NCBI GenBank assembly: GCA_964505065.1
Contig: CAZDGF010000038.1
Coordinates: 1-35,827 of the forward strand
DNA: 35,827 nt
Reading direction: 5' to 3'
Origin: JABMMZ01 sp964505065
GTDB lineage: Bacteria > Bacteroidota > Bacteroidia > NS11-12g > UBA955
The notes under the pieces were generated by a model. The model saw only the letters and a list, made by a program, of their open reading frames with translations, did not search any database and was not told the DNA's origin. A program made the translations under genes and the position numbers. How positions within the stretch are numbered: the stretch's first letter is position 1; each line of letters opens with the position of its first letter. This document shows, one piece after another, positions 33,578 through 35,827 of the stretch.

Positions 33578-35734
33578 ATGCCCAATACCAATTATCAAAC
33601 TAACAGCAACGCTAAAATTAAACAAATTTCGGAATACTATGGCGAAAATATATTTGGACCACAAGCCATGACAGAGTATGTAAGTAAAGATGCTATAAAA
33701 GCGGTAAACGAAGCCCGCAATACAGGCAAAAGTATGGATAGAAAAATGGCTGACCAAATAGCCGAGGGTATGAAAAATTGGGCAATTAGCAAAGGTGCAA
33801 CACATTACACCCATTGGTTTCAACCATTGCGTGGGGCTACTGCCGAAAAGCACGATGCTTTTTTCGACCCAACAGGTATTGATACAGGTGTAGAATCTTT
33901 TAGCGGCAAGGCTTTGGTACAACAAGAGCCAGATGCCAGCAGTTTTCCAAATGGTGGTATTCGTAATACATTTGAGGCAAGAGGTTACAGTGCATGGGAC
34001 CCATCTTCTCCTGCATTTATAATGGAAAAAGCAAGTGGTAAAACTCTGTGTATTCCTACTATTTTTGTGGCTTACACAGGCGAGGCTTTAGATTATAAAG
34101 CACCATTAATTAAATCTACTAATTTTTTAACTAAAACAACTACGGAGGTTTGCCAACTTTTTGACCCAAAAGTAAAAAATGCTAAAGTAAGTTTGGGTAT
34201 TGAACAAGAGTATTTTTTAGTAGATGCAGAATTGTATAACCAACGTCCAGATTTGGTATTTGCAGGTAGAACATTGGTAGGTAATATGCCAGCCAAAGGG
34301 CAACAGTTGGAAGACCATTATTTTGGCAGCATTCCGGATAGAGTATATAATTATATGACCGATTTTGAACAAGAGGCTTTAAAATTGGGTATTCCTTTAA
34401 AAACCCGCCATAACGAGGTAGCGCCTGGGCAATTTGAATGCGCACCTATGTTTGAAGAAGCTGATGTAGCTATAGACCATAACTCATTGCTTATGGATGT
34501 AATGCAAAATGTAGCCAACAGACATAATTTAAAAGTAATATGGCATGAAAAACCTTTTAAAGGTGTAAATGGCAGTGGCAAACACAATAATTGGAGTATT
34601 TTAACTGATACAGGTGTTAATTTATTTTCGCCAGGGCAAAGTCCACAAGATAATTTACAGTTTTTAACCTTTTTTATCAATACCATTAAAGCGGTATATG
34701 ACAATGCAGATTTGTTAAGAGCAAGTATTGCCACTGCTGCAAACGACCACCGCTTGGGAGCTAATGAAGCACCACCAGCCATTATGAGTGTATTTATTGG
34801 TAGTACATTATCGGAAGTATTGAACCAGTTTGAAGCTGATAAAGTAAGTAAAAAACCAAGCAGAGTAAGCGAAAAAACAATTAATGTTTACCGTATTCCA
34901 GAAATATTATTAGATAATACAGATAGAAACCGTACTTCGCCATTTGCTTTTACAGGCAATAAATTTGAATTTAGAGCCGTAGGCAGTAGCGACCATTGTG
35001 CCAATGCTATTATTGTTTTAAATACCATTATGGCTAACCAATTGGCTAATTTTAAAAAAGAAGTAGATGAATTGACAAAGAAAAAAGTAACTAAAACAGA
35101 GGCAATAGAGCAAATATTGAGAGGCTATATAAAAAGCAGTAAAAAAATAATATTTGAAGGCAATGGCTATGGCGATGAGTGGGTGAAAGAAGCTGCTAAA
35201 AGAGGATTAAACAATATAAAAACTACACCTTATGCTTTAGATGCTTACAATACAAAAAAAACGCACGATTTATTTGTTAATAACAATATATTTACACCAA
35301 AAGAATTAGAGGCAAGAACCGAAATTAAGTTTGAAAATTATTTATTAAAAGTACAAATTGAGGGTAGAATATTGGGCGAATTGGTAAAAAATTATGTTAT
35401 TCCATCGGCTGTAAATTATCAAAAACAATTGGTGGATAGTATTGAAGGATTGCAACGCATTGGGCAAGCAAAATCTGCTACAAAAGCATTGAATGAAATA
35501 GCCAAAGAGATAAGCGAAAACGTAAATGCAATATGGGAAAACAATGCTAAAATGACTGAAGAACGCAGAAAAGCCAATAATTTAGCCCATGCAGATAAAC
35601 GTGCCAAAGCATACTGCGATAAAGTGAAACCATATTTTGAAAAAATACGCGAAAGTGCAGATAAATTAGAAGAACTAATAGATAACGATGCCTGGAAATT
35701 ACCAAAGTACAGAGATTTATTGTTTTTTAAATAA
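33578..35734 (+). CDS. glnN: Glutamine synthetase type III
   Basis: This enzyme makes glutamine from glutamate, ammonia and ATP. At 718 residues it has the length of the type III (GSIII) enzymes typical of Bacteroidota, not the roughly 450-470 of type I. Diagnostic segments are THYTHWFQPLRGATAEKHDAF, SLGIEQEYFLVD, VAPGQFECAPMFEEADVAIDHN, VNGSGKHNNWSI, ANDHRLGANEAPPAIMSVFIG, and RNRTSPFAFTGNKFEFRAVGSSDHCANAI with the catalytic Arg/Glu residues. A long helical C-terminal tail follows, ending in WKLPKYRDLLFFK. Type III enzymes lack the Tyr used for adenylylation, so control is likely transcriptional. The divergent Fic/winged-helix gene is a candidate regulator. Confidence 0.95.
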   Translation: MPNTNYQTNSNAKIKQISEYYGENIFGPQAMTEYVSKDAIKAVNEARNTGKSMDRKMADQIAEGMKNWAISKGATHYTHWFQPLRGATAEKHDAFFDPTGIDTGVESFSGKALVQQEPDASSFPNGGIRNTFEARGYSAWDPSSPAFIMEKASGKTLCIPTIFVAYTGEALDYKAPLIKSTNFLTKTTTEVCQLFDPKVKNAKVSLGIEQEYFLVDAELYNQRPDLVFAGRTLVGNMPAKGQQLEDHYFGSIPDRVYNYMTDFEQEALKLGIPLKTRHNEVAPGQFECAPMFEEADVAIDHNSLLMDVMQNVANRHNLKVIWHEKPFKGVNGSGKHNNWSILTDTGVNLFSPGQSPQDNLQFLTFFINTIKAVYDNADLLRASIATAANDHRLGANEAPPAIMSVFIGSTLSEVLNQFEADKVSKKPSRVSEKTINVYRIPEILLDNTDRNRTSPFAFTGNKFEFRAVGSSDHCANAIIVLNTIMANQLANFKKEVDELTKKKVTKTEAIEQILRGYIKSSKKIIFEGNGYGDEWVKEAAKRGLNNIKTTPYALDAYNTKKTHDLFVNNNIFTPKELEARTEIKFENYLLKVQIEGRILGELVKNYVIPSAVNYQKQLVDSIEGLQRIGQAKSATKALNEIAKEISENVNAIWENNAKMTEERRKANNLAHADKRAKAYCDKVKPYFEKIRESADKLEELIDNDAWKLPKYRDLLFFK

Positions 35735-35777
35735 AGCAATAAGAAATATAATTCATTCAAAAACCTAAATAATATTA

Positions 35778-35827
35778 AACCCAAATTAATCAATAGGAGA
35801 TTTGAAAAATTGAACTATTTGATTTAG
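35778..35827 (-). repeat. Partial copy of dispersed structured repeat, cut by the window end
   Basis: Positions 35778-35827 match the reverse complement of 9950-9999 with two mismatches, starting with AACCCAAATT and stopping at the window edge in GATTTAG. It has the same orientation as the partial copy at 1-55. Together the two lack only the central 43 bases (equivalent to 9907-9949) of a full core. Confidence 0.85.

Noticed and set aside
1..35827. Window as a circular plasmid, since its ends could join into one repeat copy
   Set aside because: The genes are chromosomal housekeeping (tyrS, sucA, sucB, aroQ, tRNA-Ser), no replication or partition gene is present, and a many-copy repeat at contig edges explains the ends.
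1..35827. CRISPR array, integrase, transposase or phage genes
   Set aside because: No regularly spaced repeats and no proteins of these families were recognised on either strand.

Overview
The window looks like a low-GC member of the Bacteroidota, probably near the Chitinophagia/Saprospiria. Three predicted secreted proteins end in type A type IX secretion (T9SS) sorting domains. Gene starts lack Shine-Dalgarno sequences, and many are preceded by the Bacteroidota -7 box TAnnTTTG. There are also a type III glutamine synthetase and a Y_Y_Y/LytTR two-component pair. The genes are chromosomal housekeeping and cell-surface genes; I see no phage or plasmid genes. Both window ends fall inside copies of one dispersed repeat, so this is probably a whole contig that broke at repeats.

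Layout. Positions 1-4050 hold sucB (2-oxoglutarate dehydrogenase E2), aroQ, a YkuK/DUF458 RNase H-like gene and, convergent, tyrS. Positions 4311-9804 are one giant T9SS-exported surface protein gene broken by a single frameshift near 5530-5560. A 187-bp structured repeat (9835-10021) separates it from a one-TM sensor kinase and its LytTR response regulator (10054-13653). Next come a bestrophin-like channel, a crotonase-family hydratase and a TatD hydrolase, then tRNA-Ser(GGA). The 3' end of that tRNA is duplicated 153 bp downstream, as an attachment site would be.

Positions 16474-24618 form a glycan/lipid region. A tightly overlapping operon encodes a sugar-nucleotide epimerase, a DPM1/ArnC-like glycosyltransferase, a NodB/ArnD-like deacetylase, a left-handed beta-helix acyltransferase and a MaoC hydratase. 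It is followed by a secreted LamG protein and an FAD oxidoreductase (both minus strand) and by a large membrane GT-C/ArnT-like transferase. The gene set resembles the logic of the Arn and Flm pathways: make a polyprenyl-phosphate sugar, deacylate it, flip it, and transfer it outside. This is the best candidate here for an undescribed pathway.

Positions 24746-35734 hold an extended SDR, a degenerate ureohydrolase, a CrtI-type desaturase, sucA (minus strand, 27 kb from sucB), a secreted N-formylglutamate-amidohydrolase-like T9SS cargo, and a Fic-fold protein whose catalytic motif has decayed and which carries a C-terminal winged helix. That last gene is divergent from the type III glutamine synthetase gene. 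Putting a Fic-like pseudo-enzyme beside a glutamine synthetase and a secreted glutamate-releasing enzyme suggests a nitrogen-related neighbourhood, but this is inference.
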